Part shown: positions 34,933 through 43,177 of the stretch, in pieces
How the letters are laid out: the number at the start of each line of letters is the position of its first letter
Position numbering within the stretch: position 1 is the stretch's first letter
Origin: Rhizobacter sp.
Lineage (GTDB): Bacteria > Pseudomonadota > Gammaproteobacteria > Burkholderiales > Burkholderiaceae_C
Direction of reading: 5' to 3'
NCBI GenBank assembly: GCA_025350965.1
Contig: JANXWV010000082.1
Span: 1 to 57,403 of the forward strand
Length of the DNA: 57,403 nucleotides
The notes under the pieces: model-generated
Told to the model about the DNA's origin: nothing
The model's database searches: none
What the model saw: the letters and a program-made list of their open reading frames with translations, nothing else
Made by a program: the position numbers and the translations under genes

Positions 34933-36512
34933 GGCGGGTTGCCGATCAAGGGGAGTTTTTCGTACAGCGTGGCGCGCGAAATGCCGAGCAGCCGCGAGGC
35001 CGCGAGCTTGTTGCCGCCGGTGGCGGCCAGGGCATCGCGAATCGCACGCGCTTCGAGCTCGGCCACGGCTTGTGGCAAGGGCTTGATGGGGGTTTGCGCA
35101 GCAGCAGACAGCGGCGGGTGCAGCGTGGCGCGGCGGTGCACACCGGGCTTCGCTGACCCCGCGTGAGTCGCACTCGACGCGGTGGCGCTGGCAGACAACG
35201 TGGCACCCGAGTCGCCGGCCGAACCGGCGTTGCGGGCCGTGCCTGTGAGCAGGCCGATGCCGGCGAAGTGCGCTGCGGTGAGCAGCAGCTCGTCGCTCAT
35301 CAGCGTGGCTTGCTCGATGGCGTTGCGCAACTCGCGGATGTTGCCGGGCCAGCTGTGGCTGGCCAACAGGTCGAGCGCATCGGCCGAGAGCGTCTTGTGC
35401 GGCAGGTGGCTGCGCCGCGCCACGTCTTCCATCAGGGTTTCGACCAGCGCCTCCAGGTCGTCCAGGCGGTCGCGCAGCGCAGGCAGGCGCACGGGCAACA
35501 CATTCAGGCGGTAGTACAGATCGGCGCGGAAGGTGCCGGCCGCCACCATGGCCGGCAGGTCGCGGCTGGTGGCCGCGATGATGCGCACGTCGATGCGCTG
35601 CACCGCGTTGCTGCCCAGTGGCTCGACCTCCTGCTCCTGCAGCACACGCAGCAGCTTGCTTTGCAAGGCGAGCGGCATGTCGCCGATCTCGTCGAGCAGC
35701 AGCGTGCCGCCATGCGCCAGGCTGAACTTGCCGGCGCGGCCCTTGCGGTCGGCACCGGTGTAGGCGCCCGGCGCCACGCCGAAGAACTCGGCTTCCAGCA
35801 GCGCATCGGGCACGGCCGCGATGTTGACCGCCACGAACGGCTGCGCGGCACGGCTGCTCGCGGCGTGAATGCCGTGTGCGAGCAGCTCCTTGCCGGTGCC
35901 GGTTTCGCCGAGCAGCAGCACGGTTGCGTCGGTCTGCGCCACGCGGCGCGCCTGACGCTTCACTTCGGCGGCCGCAGCACTGGCACCGACGAAGCTCGCA
36001 ATGGTGTGCTTCGGCCGGCGTTCGCGCGTGAGGTGCGCGGCGAGCTGCTCGCGCGCATCGACCAGCTCGCGCTGCAGGCGCGAGAACTTGCCGATCAGCG
36101 GCTGCATCGTGGTTTCGGGGTGGTCGAGCAGCACCATGCCCATCGCACCGATGACGGCCCCGCTCGCATCGCGCAGCGGCCAGCGGCTGACGAGAAAGGT
36201 GCCGGCCTGGTTGCTCAGCAGGTCGACGAGGATGGGCTGGCCGCTGTCGATCACCTGCGCCATCAGCGAGTTGGGCACGACCTCTTCGATGCGGCGGCCC
36301 ACGAAGTCGGCCTCGGCGTGGCCGAGTGCAGGCAGGAACTGCTTGTAGCCCTCGCTGATCCAGACGATGCGGTGCTCGCGGTCGACCACCATCATGCCCA
36401 TCGCGGTGCTCGCGAGGGTGTCGAACATGCTTTGCGCAGCCAGCTTGAGCACCCCGTCGGCATCGGCGGGCAGCACGTCGGCGCGCGGGTTGGGCAGGGT
36501 CGTGGGCATCAT
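34929..36512 (-). CDS. Sigma-54-dependent transcriptional activator (PAS-AAA-Fis)
   Basis: A 527-residue enhancer-binding protein. Residues about 30-140 form a PAS-like sensor (GMMVVDREHRIVWISEGYK), followed by a short coiled coil and the AAA+ core with Walker A GETGTGKE (202-209), the sigma-54 contact loop GAYTGA (249-254, usual GAFTGA) and Walker B GGTLLLDEIGDM. A C-terminal Fis-type helix-turn-helix ends it (GGNKLAASRLLGISRATLYEKL). An Ala/Ser-rich linker separates core and HTH. Two adjacent ATGs (36512 and 36509) are possible starts. It is divergent from the Bug-malonyl-CoA synthetase genes and coupled to a TonB receptor, so either may be its target. Confidence 0.9.
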   Translation of the reverse strand: MMPTTLPNPRADVLPADADGVLKLAAQSMFDTLASTAMGMMVVDREHRIVWISEGYKQFLPALGHAEADFVGRRIEEVVPNSLMAQVIDSGQPILVDLLSNQAGTFLVSRWPLRDASGAVIGAMGMVLLDHPETTMQPLIGKFSRLQRELVDAREQLAAHLTRERRPKHTIASFVGASAAAAEVKRQARRVAQTDATVLLLGETGTGKELLAHGIHAASSRAAQPFVAVNIAAVPDALLEAEFFGVAPGAYTGADRKGRAGKFSLAHGGTLLLDEIGDMPLALQSKLLRVLQEQEVEPLGSNAVQRIDVRIIAATSRDLPAMVAAGTFRADLYYRLNVLPVRLPALRDRLDDLEALVETLMEDVARRSHLPHKTLSADALDLLASHSWPGNIRELRNAIEQATLMSDELLLTAAHFAGIGLLTGTARNAGSAGDSGATLSASATASSATHAGSAKPGVHRRATLHPPLSAAAQTPIKPLPQAVAELEARAIRDALAATGGNKLAASRLLGISRATLYEKLPLIGNPP

Positions 36513-36598
36513 CGGGGGGCTGCAGGTCCGGGCGAACTGTAGCGGGTAGACCCGCCGCACGACACCCGTGTTCGCCTGCCTTTACGATGCCCGCCAGC

Positions 36599-36612
36599 GG
36601 CACGCATGATGC
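36599..36612 (+). promoter_or_regulatory. Weak candidate sigma-54 promoter before the Bug gene
   Basis: GGCACGCATGATGC has the GG-N10-GC spacing of -24/-12 promoters, and the -24 half (GGCACG) matches well. The -12 half is ATGC and not TTGC, and the predicted start would fall only about 11 bp before the ATG at 36635. The nearby divergent sigma-54 activator makes it worth listing. Confidence 0.25.
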
Positions 36613-36634
36613 CGCACCCATCCTGGAGACACCC

Positions 36635-37627
36635 ATGACACCCCACCCCCAACGGCGCCTGTGGCTGAAGGCGGCCGGCGCCTCGGCTGCCACGCTGGCC
36701 AGCCCGTTCGCGCTGGCGCAAAGCAGCTGGCCGATGCGGCCCGTCAACATCATCGTGCCCTTCCCGAGCGGGGGCGGCACCGATGCCTTCGCCAGGCCCT
36801 TGTCGGCCGTGCTGACGCGTTCGCTCGGCAAGCAAATGATCATCGACAACCGGGGCGGCGCCGGGGGCACGCTCGGCGCCACGATCGCGGCCAAGTCGCC
36901 GCCCGACGGCTACACCTTCTTCATGGGTGCGGTGCACCACGCGATCGCCCCCGCGATGTACCCGAAGCTCGACTACAACATCGAGACCGACTTCATCCCC
37001 GTGGGGCTGGTCTCGAGCGTGCCGCAGGTCATCGTCGTGAACCCGCAGCGCGTGCAGGCCACCGACCTGAAGGGCCTGCTCGACCACCTGCGCAAGAACC
37101 CCGCGAAGCTGAACTACGGCTCGGCCGGTAACGGCACCTCGCACCACCTGGCCGGCGAGCTGTTCAAGCTGCAGACCAAGACCTTCATCACGCACATTCC
37201 CTACCGTGGCGCGGGGCCGGCGTTGCAAGACCTGATCACCGGCCAGGTCGACATGATGTTCGACGGCCTGGGCTCGTCGGCCATGCACATCAAGAGCGGG
37301 CGCATCCGCGCCATCGCGGTGGCCTCGAACAAGCGCGCACCGGGCTTTGCCGACGTGCCCACCGCCGCCGAGGGTGGCCTGCCCAACTACCAGGTGGCCA
37401 CCTGGTACGGCCTGTGGGCGCCGAAGGGCACGCCCATGCCCATCGTCGAGCAGATGCAGGCCGAGCTGCGCAAGGCCTTCGCCACGCCAGAGCTGCAGAC
37501 CGCCTGGACCAGCCTGGGCACCGACACGCCCAACCTCTATGGCGACGCGTTCGGCAAGTTCACGGCGAGCGAGATCAAGCGCTGGGCCGAGGTGGTGAAG
37601 GGCTCGGGCGCGAAGCTCGACGGATGA
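36635..37627 (+). CDS. Bug-family tripartite tricarboxylate transporter binding protein
   Basis: A 330-residue periplasmic binding protein of the TctC/Bug family, expanded in Burkholderiales. Tat/Sec-like signal RRLWLKAAGASAATLASPFALAQ, then WPMRPVNIIVPFPSGGGTDAFAR, GGAGGTLGATIAAKSPPDGYT, LNYGSAGNGTSHHLAGELFK and YRGAGPALQDLITGQVDMMFD. The ATG at 36635 has CTGGAGA upstream and is preferred over the in-frame ATG at 36587. No TctA/TctB membrane genes are nearby, as is usual for Bug proteins. It begins a rightward run ending in malonyl-CoA synthetase, so malonate or a related dicarboxylate is a fair guess. Confidence 0.9.
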   Translation: MTPHPQRRLWLKAAGASAATLASPFALAQSSWPMRPVNIIVPFPSGGGTDAFARPLSAVLTRSLGKQMIIDNRGGAGGTLGATIAAKSPPDGYTFFMGAVHHAIAPAMYPKLDYNIETDFIPVGLVSSVPQVIVVNPQRVQATDLKGLLDHLRKNPAKLNYGSAGNGTSHHLAGELFKLQTKTFITHIPYRGAGPALQDLITGQVDMMFDGLGSSAMHIKSGRIRAIAVASNKRAPGFADVPTAAEGGLPNYQVATWYGLWAPKGTPMPIVEQMQAELRKAFATPELQTAWTSLGTDTPNLYGDAFGKFTASEIKRWAEVVKGSGAKLDG

Positions 37628-37965
37628 GCGGCCGCCTCTTGTTCGAAGCGGCCGGGGCCGATGGCGTGGCGCGTGTCGTGCTGGCCCATCCGGCCAAGCA
37701 CAACGCGATGCTCGCCTGCGACGTGCCGCTGCTGGCGCAGATCGACGGTGCGTGCATCGGCGGCGGCGTCGAGATCGCGGCCTGTTGCGACATTCGCGTG
37801 TGTGGCGCGGCGCGCATCAACAAGCAGACGCTGCGGCAACTCGCCGCCGGCGGCCCCACGCCGCAGGAGCGGCGCGCGCACTTCACGTACGCGCCGCATG
37901 CGGCGCACGTCGAGGGCATCGCCGCCTTCATCGAGAAGCGGGCACCGCGCTTTCACCCCGACTGA
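37624..37965 (+). pseudogene. Internally deleted enoyl-CoA hydratase (crotonase) remnant
   Basis: An open frame of 113 codons made of three pieces of the crotonase fold: the N-terminal strand (VARVVLAHPAKHNAML), the central oxyanion helix (LLAQIDGACIGGGVEIAACCDIRV) and the C-terminal helix (EGIAAFIEKRAPRF). Normal enzymes have about 250 residues. The first oxyanion loop (A-F-C/S-A-G-x-D) and most of the middle and trimer region are missing, so it cannot be a normal hydratase. The ATG overlaps the Bug gene stop as ATGA, and the frame is intact. It may still be translated to keep coupling with matB. Confidence 0.7.
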
Positions 37966-37981
37966 CCTTGCACCCTTGCCC

Positions 37982-39538
37982 ATGCAGCACAACCTCTTCA
38001 GCGCCCTGCGCGCCGGCTGGCCGGCCGACCTGGACGCAACCGCCATCGAGTGCGCCGATGCGGGCGTGCAGCACCCGGCGCTGCTCTACACCTGGCGCGA
38101 CCTCGACCGCAGCACCGCGATGCTCGCGAACCTGCTGGCCGCGCTCGGCCTGCCCGACGGCGCGCGCGTGGCGGTGCAGACCGAGAAGTCGGTCGAGGCT
38201 TTGCTGCTCTACCTCGCGGTGCTGCGCGCCGGCCTGGTGTACCTGCCGCTGAACACGGCCTACCAAGCGGCCGAGATCGAGTACTTCATCGGCAACGCCG
38301 AGCCGAGCGTGGTGGTGTGCTCGGGCAAGAACTTCGGCTGGGTCAGCAAGCTGGCATTCAAGGCCGGCACGGCGCATGTGTTCACCTTGAACGACGACCG
38401 CACCGGCAGCCTGCTGCAACGCGCCGCGCACCACAGCGCCGAGCACATGCCGGTGCAGCGCGCGGCCGGCGACATGGCGGCCATCCTCTACACCAGCGGC
38501 ACGACCGGGCGCAGCAAGGGCGCGATGCTGAGCCACGCCAACCTGCTGAGCAACGCGCGCGTGCTGCAGCAAGCCTGGGGCTGGCGCACGCCGGCCGAGG
38601 GCAGTGACGTGCTGATCCATGCGCTGCCGATCTTCCATGTGCACGGCCTCTTCGTGGCCTCGCACGGCGCGCTGCTGAACGGCAGCAAGATGCTCTGGTT
38701 CAGCAAGTTCGACCCCAAGGCCGTGGCTGCCCGGCTGCCCGAGGCCACCGTGTTCATGGGCGTGCCCACGCTCTATGTGCGCCTGCTCGCCGAAGGCACA
38801 TTCACCCGCGAGGCCTGCCGCAACATGCGCCTCTTCGTCAGCGGTTCGGCGCCGCTGCTGATCGAAACCTTCGACGACTTCCGCGCGCGCACCGGCCACA
38901 CGATTCTCGAGCGCTACGGGATGAGCGAGACGGTGATGCTGACCTCGAACCCGCATGCCGCCACTGACGGCGAACGGCGCGGTGGCACCGTTGGCCGGCC
39001 GCTGCCCGGCGTGGGCGTGCGCGTCGTGAACGATGCCGGCGCAGCCTGCGCCACCGGCAACATCGGCGGCGTTGAAGTGACCGGCCCGAACGTGTTCGCG
39101 GGCTACTGGCGCATGCCCGAAAAGACCGCAGAAGAGTTCACCGCCGACGGTTGGTTCAAGACCGGCGACGTGGGCCGCTTCGACGCGCAGGGCTACCTCA
39201 CCATCGTCGGCCGCAGCAAGGACCTGGTCATCACCGGCGGCTACAACGTCTACCCGGCCGAGATCGAAGGCTTGCTGAACGAGCTGCCCGGCGTGCAGGA
39301 AAGCGCGGTCATCGGCGTGCCGCACGCCGACTTCGGCGAGGCCGTGGTCGCAGTCGTGGTGGCCCGCGCGGGAAGCGTGCCGGAGGCTTCGGAACTCATC
39401 GCACTGCTGAAGGCGCGCATCGCCAACTTCAAGGTGCCCAAGCAGGTGTTCGTGGTGGCCGAGTTGCCGCGCAATGCAATGGGCAAGGTGCTGAAGAACG
39501 TGCTGCGCGACGCGCACAAGGGGTTGTTCGATGGATGA
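37982..39538 (+). CDS. matB: Malonyl-CoA synthetase (malonate-CoA ligase)
   Basis: A 518-residue acyl-CoA synthetase of the AMP-forming ANL superfamily. Motifs: AILYTSGTTGRSKGAMLSHANL (P-loop, A3), HALPIFHVHGLF (the A4 segment), ERYGMSETVM (A5), WFKTGDVGRFD (A7), GRSKDLVITGGYNVYPAEIE (A8) and the final catalytic Lys in PRNAMGKVLK. Length and the PIFHVHGLFV/RYGMSETVM pattern fit MatB, which makes malonyl-CoA from malonate, ATP and CoA. It follows a Bug binding protein and a broken crotonase gene. No malonyl-CoA decarboxylase (matA) is visible in the window. Confidence 0.85.
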   Translation: MQHNLFSALRAGWPADLDATAIECADAGVQHPALLYTWRDLDRSTAMLANLLAALGLPDGARVAVQTEKSVEALLLYLAVLRAGLVYLPLNTAYQAAEIEYFIGNAEPSVVVCSGKNFGWVSKLAFKAGTAHVFTLNDDRTGSLLQRAAHHSAEHMPVQRAAGDMAAILYTSGTTGRSKGAMLSHANLLSNARVLQQAWGWRTPAEGSDVLIHALPIFHVHGLFVASHGALLNGSKMLWFSKFDPKAVAARLPEATVFMGVPTLYVRLLAEGTFTREACRNMRLFVSGSAPLLIETFDDFRARTGHTILERYGMSETVMLTSNPHAATDGERRGGTVGRPLPGVGVRVVNDAGAACATGNIGGVEVTGPNVFAGYWRMPEKTAEEFTADGWFKTGDVGRFDAQGYLTIVGRSKDLVITGGYNVYPAEIEGLLNELPGVQESAVIGVPHADFGEAVVAVVVARAGSVPEASELIALLKARIANFKVPKQVFVVAELPRNAMGKVLKNVLRDAHKGLFDG

Positions 39539-39740
39539 GAACGCTGGTCCCCTGGCACCCACTGCGGCCAACGCCGCCTGCCCGCGCTGCGGCGCGGCGT
39601 TTCGTTGCGGGGTGAGCGATGCGCAGTGTGCGTGTGCAGCGGTGCCGCTCGACGATGCGCTGCGCGCCGAGTTGCGGGTGCGCTGGCAGGGGTGCTTGTG
39701 CGTCGGCTGCCTGAGGGCGTTGAGAGAGCCCTCGCCCTGA
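39531..39740 (+). CDS. Small cysteine-rich CWC-type protein
   Basis: A 69-residue protein with eight Cys in the pattern CPRCGAAFRC ... CAC ... GCLCVGCLRAL. This fits the short cysteine-rich CWC family, probably a metal-binding knuckle. It overlaps the matB stop by eight bases, so it is cotranscribed. The function is unknown. The last codons and stop lie inside a GC-rich repeat, so the C-terminal end may derive from that repeat. Confidence 0.75.
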   Translation: MDENAGPLAPTAANAACPRCGAAFRCGVSDAQCACAAVPLDDALRAELRVRWQGCLCVGCLRALREPSP

Positions 39741-39761
39741 CCCTCTCTCAGGGGGGAGGGC
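39728..39761. repeat. GC-rich hairpin repeat, intergenic copy
   Basis: GCCCTCGCCCTGACCCTCTC and the closing GGGGGGAGGGC form a hairpin. It is the same repeat type as the elements inside uvrA, here at the end of the CWC gene. Confidence 0.6.
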
Positions 39762-39783
39762 ATATCGTTGAGAAAAGAGAAAA

Positions 39784-39811
39784 AGCCCCGCAGCGGTCAC
39801 GCTGCGGGGCT
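39784..39811 (-). terminator. Intrinsic terminator of the MHS transporter gene
   Basis: A 12-bp perfect stem AGCCCCGCAGCG/CGCTGCGGGGCT with a GTCA loop is followed on the minus strand by a T-rich run (TTTTTCTCTTTTC). On the plus strand only TTT follows, so it mainly ends the leftward transporter message and may weakly stop the matB message. Confidence 0.88.
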
Positions 39812-39832
39812 TTCGTTCGAGGCAGGGATGCG

Positions 39833-41503
39833 TCAGTCGTTCTTGAAGATGTCCACGTCCTTGGTTTCCTTCACGAACAGCATGCCCACCACGAAGGTGA
39901 TGCTCGCGAAGATGATCGGGTACCACAGGCCGTTGTACATGTTGCCTGTCTGCGCCACGATGGCCAGCGCGGTGGCCGGCAGCAGGCCGCCGAACCAGCC
40001 GTTGCCGATGTGGTACGGCAGGCTCATCGAGGTGTAGCGAATGCGCGTCGGGAACATCTCGACCAGCATCGCCGCAATCGGGCCATAGACCATGGTCACG
40101 TAGATCACGAGCAGCGTCAGGATGGCCACGATCAGCGGCTTGTTCATCTTGGCGGGGTCGGCCTTGGTGGGGTAGCCGGCGTCCTTGAGAGCGTCGGCCA
40201 CGCCCTTCTTGAAGGCGGCGTCCTTGGCTTTGGCTTCATCGGCCGGCATGCCCTTGGCGCTGAACGCGTCGATGGTCTTGTCGCCGATGCTGATCTTCGC
40301 CGGGCCGGTGCCAGCAACGTTCTCGTAGCTCACCGCGCGAGCGGCCAGCACCTGCTTGGCGACGTCGCACGAACTGGTGAACTTGACCACGCCAGTCGGG
40401 TTGAACTGGAACGAGCACTCGGCCGGGTCGGCCGTCACGGTGACCTTGTTCTTCGCCTGAGCCGCCGCGAGGTCGGGGTTGGCGGCCTCGGTGAGCGCGC
40501 TGAACAGCGGAAAGTAGGTCAGTGCGGCGATCAGGCAGCCGGCCATGATGATGGGCTTGCGGCCGATCTTGTCGGACAGCGTGCCGAACAGGATGAAGAA
40601 CGGCGTACCGATCATCAGCGAGATCGCGATCAGGATGTTCGCGGTCGCGTTGTCGACCTTCAGCGGCCCGGTCAGGAAGAACAGCGCATAGAACTGCCCT
40701 GTGTACCAGACCACCGCCTGGCCCATCGTCAGGCCGACGAGCGACAGGATCACGATCTTCATGTTCTTCCACTGGCCGAACGATTCGGTCAGCGGCGCCT
40801 TCGAGGTCTTGCCCTCTTCCTTCATCTTCTTGAAGGCCGGCGACTCGTTCATCGACAGGCGGATCCACACGCTGACGGCCAGCAGCAGCACCGACACCAG
40901 GAACGGCACGCGCCAGCCCCACTCGGCGAAGGCTTCTTCACCGACGATGGTGCGGGTGCCCAGGATCACCAGCAGCGACAGGAACAGGCCCAGCGTGGCG
41001 GTGGTCTGGATCCACGACGTGAAAGCACCGCGCTTGCCGTGCGGCGCGTGCTCCGCCACATAGGTGGCGGCACCGCCGTACTCGCCGCCGAGGGCCAGGC
41101 CCTGCAGCATGCGCAAGCCGATCAGGATGATCGGTGCGGCCACGCCGATGGAGGCGTAGTTCGGCAGGCAGCCAACGATGAAGGTCGACAGGCCCATGAT
41201 CACGATGGTGACCAGGAACGTGTACTTGCGACCGATCATGTCGCCCAGGCGGCCGAAGAACAGCGCGCCGAAGGGCCGCACGATAAAGCCGGCCGCGAAG
41301 GCCAGCAGCGAGAAGATGGTCTGCGAAGTCGGGTCGAGGTTCGTGAAGAACTGCTTGCCGATGATGACGGCGAGCGTGCCGTAGAGGTAGAAGTCGTACC
41401 ACTCGAATACCGTGCCCAGACTGGAGGCGAAGATGACCTTCCTCTCCGCGGCCGTCATGGGCTGGCCGACTTTCGAGCCGGCGGCTGCCAGTGTGCTTGC
41501 CAT
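39833..41503 (-). CDS. MFS transporter of the metabolite:H+ symporter (MHS) family
   Basis: A 556-residue inner-membrane proton symporter with 12 expected helices. Family motifs are SSLGTVFEWYDFYLYGTLA, FIVRPFGALFFGRLGDMIGRK, LRMLQGLALGGEYGGAATYVAEHAP and FGTLSDKIGRKP. Residues about 340-450 are a soluble insert with two Cys (AECSFQF, TSSCDVAK) that is absent from E. coli ProP/KgtP. The ATG at 41503 follows AGGAG. The 182-bp gap upstream has no gene. Typical substrates are dicarboxylates, betaines or aromatic acids; none can be assigned. Confidence 0.9.
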   Translation of the reverse strand: MASTLAAAGSKVGQPMTAAERKVIFASSLGTVFEWYDFYLYGTLAVIIGKQFFTNLDPTSQTIFSLLAFAAGFIVRPFGALFFGRLGDMIGRKYTFLVTIVIMGLSTFIVGCLPNYASIGVAAPIILIGLRMLQGLALGGEYGGAATYVAEHAPHGKRGAFTSWIQTTATLGLFLSLLVILGTRTIVGEEAFAEWGWRVPFLVSVLLLAVSVWIRLSMNESPAFKKMKEEGKTSKAPLTESFGQWKNMKIVILSLVGLTMGQAVVWYTGQFYALFFLTGPLKVDNATANILIAISLMIGTPFFILFGTLSDKIGRKPIIMAGCLIAALTYFPLFSALTEAANPDLAAAQAKNKVTVTADPAECSFQFNPTGVVKFTSSCDVAKQVLAARAVSYENVAGTGPAKISIGDKTIDAFSAKGMPADEAKAKDAAFKKGVADALKDAGYPTKADPAKMNKPLIVAILTLLVIYVTMVYGPIAAMLVEMFPTRIRYTSMSLPYHIGNGWFGGLLPATALAIVAQTGNMYNGLWYPIIFASITFVVGMLFVKETKDVDIFKND

Positions 41504-41685
41504 TGTGTTTGTCTCCTGAAAATAAAGAGCCGCACCATGCGGTGGGCTTGGCACGCATCATCACGGCGGGCTCTGACCCCGGGCTGACGTGGCGCTGAAC
41601 CGAAGCTTACAAACTCGGGGGCAACCCTGAGCTTGCGTTTCTCGATGCGAGAGCGCGCCTGAGGGTTTGCGCCAGATCGACCCAC

Positions 41686-42327
41686 TCAGCTGCGTTCGAC
41701 GCCGGCCCGCGGCGCCCCTTCGCGGGCCCAGGTGGGCGCGTCGAACCACGCATCGCCTTGCAGGAACGCGCGCAGCATGGGCAGGCTGTCCAGGCCCCAG
41801 AAGAGCTTGCCCTCGGCTTCGACCGTGGGCACGCCGAACAGGCCGAGCGACACGGCGCGGTCGGTGGCCGTGCGCAAGGCCTGCTTGACCGGCTCGCCGT
41901 TCGGGTCGGCGCACGGCGCGAGCTGCGCGCTCAGCGCGGCCAGGCGTGCGGGGTCGTTGGCATCGGCACCGCCCTGCCAGATGTGGCGCAGCACCGCTTC
42001 GCAGGCAAACCGGTTCGGCGTGCCGCCCTCGGGCGCACTGGCCAGCATCAGGCGCAGCAGCGCGAGCGGGTTGAACGGGTGCTGCGCGGGCGTGTCGAGC
42101 GCCGTGCCTTGCTGGTGCGCCAGCCACTGCACGTGGCGGAAGGTCCACGCGCGCTTGGGCTCGATCTCGGCCGGCCCTTTCTGGCCCCAATGCTTCAGCA
42201 AACCGGCGAACAGCACCGGCCGATACGTCACCTCGATCGACAAGCCTTCGAGGGCCTGCGGCAGGCGTTCAAACGCGAGGTACGCGAACGGCGAGATCGG
42301 GTCGAACCAGAAGGTGATGCGCTTCAT
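41686..42327 (-). CDS. 2-hydroxychromene-2-carboxylate isomerase/DsbA-like GSH transferase
   Basis: A 213-residue thioredoxin-fold (kappa-class glutathione transferase-like) protein. The N-terminal active segment is ITFWFDPISPFAYLAFERL, where Ser replaces the DsbA Cys, with a helical middle domain and the cis-Pro loop LGLFGVPTVEAEGKLFWGLD. Family members isomerise ring-cleavage products in naphthalene-type catabolism. No other aromatic genes lie nearby, so the real substrate is uncertain. The ATG overlaps the stop of the DUF1289 gene upstream, giving the order tlpA-like, DUF1289, isomerase. Confidence 0.85.
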   Translation of the reverse strand: MKRITFWFDPISPFAYLAFERLPQALEGLSIEVTYRPVLFAGLLKHWGQKGPAEIEPKRAWTFRHVQWLAHQQGTALDTPAQHPFNPLALLRLMLASAPEGGTPNRFACEAVLRHIWQGGADANDPARLAALSAQLAPCADPNGEPVKQALRTATDRAVSLGLFGVPTVEAEGKLFWGLDSLPMLRAFLQGDAWFDAPTWAREGAPRAGVERS

Positions 42328-42536
42328 GTGGATCGAATGGGCGCCACCCGCCCGGCGCGGCGCGCCGGCAGCTGCTGCATCACGACGCGACGCGCCGCGT
42401 CGCTCATCGAACCCCAGGCAGCGATCTCGTCCAGCGTGCGCACGCAGCCTTCGCACAGGCCCGACGCGGCGTCGATGCGGCACACCTTGGTGCAAGGGCT
42501 GGCGGGTGGAGCAGTCGGGCGTGGCGGCAAAAGCAT
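42324..42536 (-). CDS. DUF1289 small cysteine protein
   Basis: 70 residues from the ATG at 42536. The conserved block SPCTKVCRIDAASGLCEGCVRTLDEIAAW carries four Cys in the DUF1289 pattern, probably binding a metal or an Fe-S cluster. Function unknown. It lies eight bases downstream of the thioredoxin-like gene and overlaps the isomerase start. The in-frame ATG at 42578 would overlap the thioredoxin-like gene by 34 bp and is less likely. Confidence 0.82.
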   Translation of the reverse strand: MLLPPRPTAPPASPCTKVCRIDAASGLCEGCVRTLDEIAAWGSMSDAARRVVMQQLPARRAGRVAPIRST

Positions 42537-42544
42537 CGGGGTGG

Positions 42545-43066
42545 TCAGGTCAGCACGAGTTCGGCGATATCGTCCCACAAAGCGGGCTCGATGCGGCCGC
42601 GAAAGACCTTCACGGTGCGGCCGGCACGATCGACCAGGAACGAGGTCGGGCTGTGTGTGATGGCGCCGAAGTTGTCACGGTGCGCCGGGTCGCCGCGCCA
42701 CAACCAGTGGAAGCGCTGTGACGGCGCCACGACGCTGCCGAGGATCGCGTCGTACGCCCGCAGCTCGGCTTGCGAACGGTCCACGCTCACGGCCAGCAAC
42801 TGGAAGCCCTTGTCGCGCCAGGCCTCGTAGTTCAGGCGCAGCTCGGGCATCTTGTCGCGGCACACGGGGCAGCCGGTGGACCAGAAGAACACCAGCACGA
42901 CCTTGCCTGCGTCGGCGCGCAGGTCGTAGGCCTGACCGGTCAGCGTGCGGCCGGTGAGTTCGGCCATCGGTGCTGCAGTTGACGCTGCAAGCGGCGGCGC
43001 CGCCAAGACCCGGTTTGCGGTCACCGGAAGCACCGCGCTGGCACAAAGAAAGCAACGACGGTTCAT
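42545..43066 (-). CDS. TlpA/ResA-like thioredoxin-fold protein
   Basis: A 173-residue exported thiol-disulfide protein. A signal peptide (CASAVLPVTANRVLAA) is followed by the redhox-family fold with active site FFWSTGCPVCRDKMPEL (Cys-Pro-Val-Cys) and the cis-Pro region SPTSFLVDRAGRTVKVFRG. It would reduce or oxidise periplasmic protein thiols, for example in cytochrome c assembly. It is the first gene of a three-gene operon. The 111-bp gap to the LysR gene holds no further gene. Confidence 0.87.
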   Translation of the reverse strand: MNRRCFLCASAVLPVTANRVLAAPPLAASTAAPMAELTGRTLTGQAYDLRADAGKVVLVFFWSTGCPVCRDKMPELRLNYEAWRDKGFQLLAVSVDRSQAELRAYDAILGSVVAPSQRFHWLWRGDPAHRDNFGAITHSPTSFLVDRAGRTVKVFRGRIEPALWDDIAELVLT

Positions 43067-43177
43067 GAGGGGTGGGCCCGGTTTGATGGAGTCGGTTGGT
43101 CTGCCCGACCGCGCGTGCCTTACGCACCCGACGGCCCGGCGGGCAAGCGAGCGTGCGATACACCACGCTCGACCTCG

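Noticed and set aside
37624-37965. Functional enoyl-CoA hydratase
   Set aside because: The frame is under half the normal length and lacks the first oxyanion loop and catalytic region. It is called a remnant.
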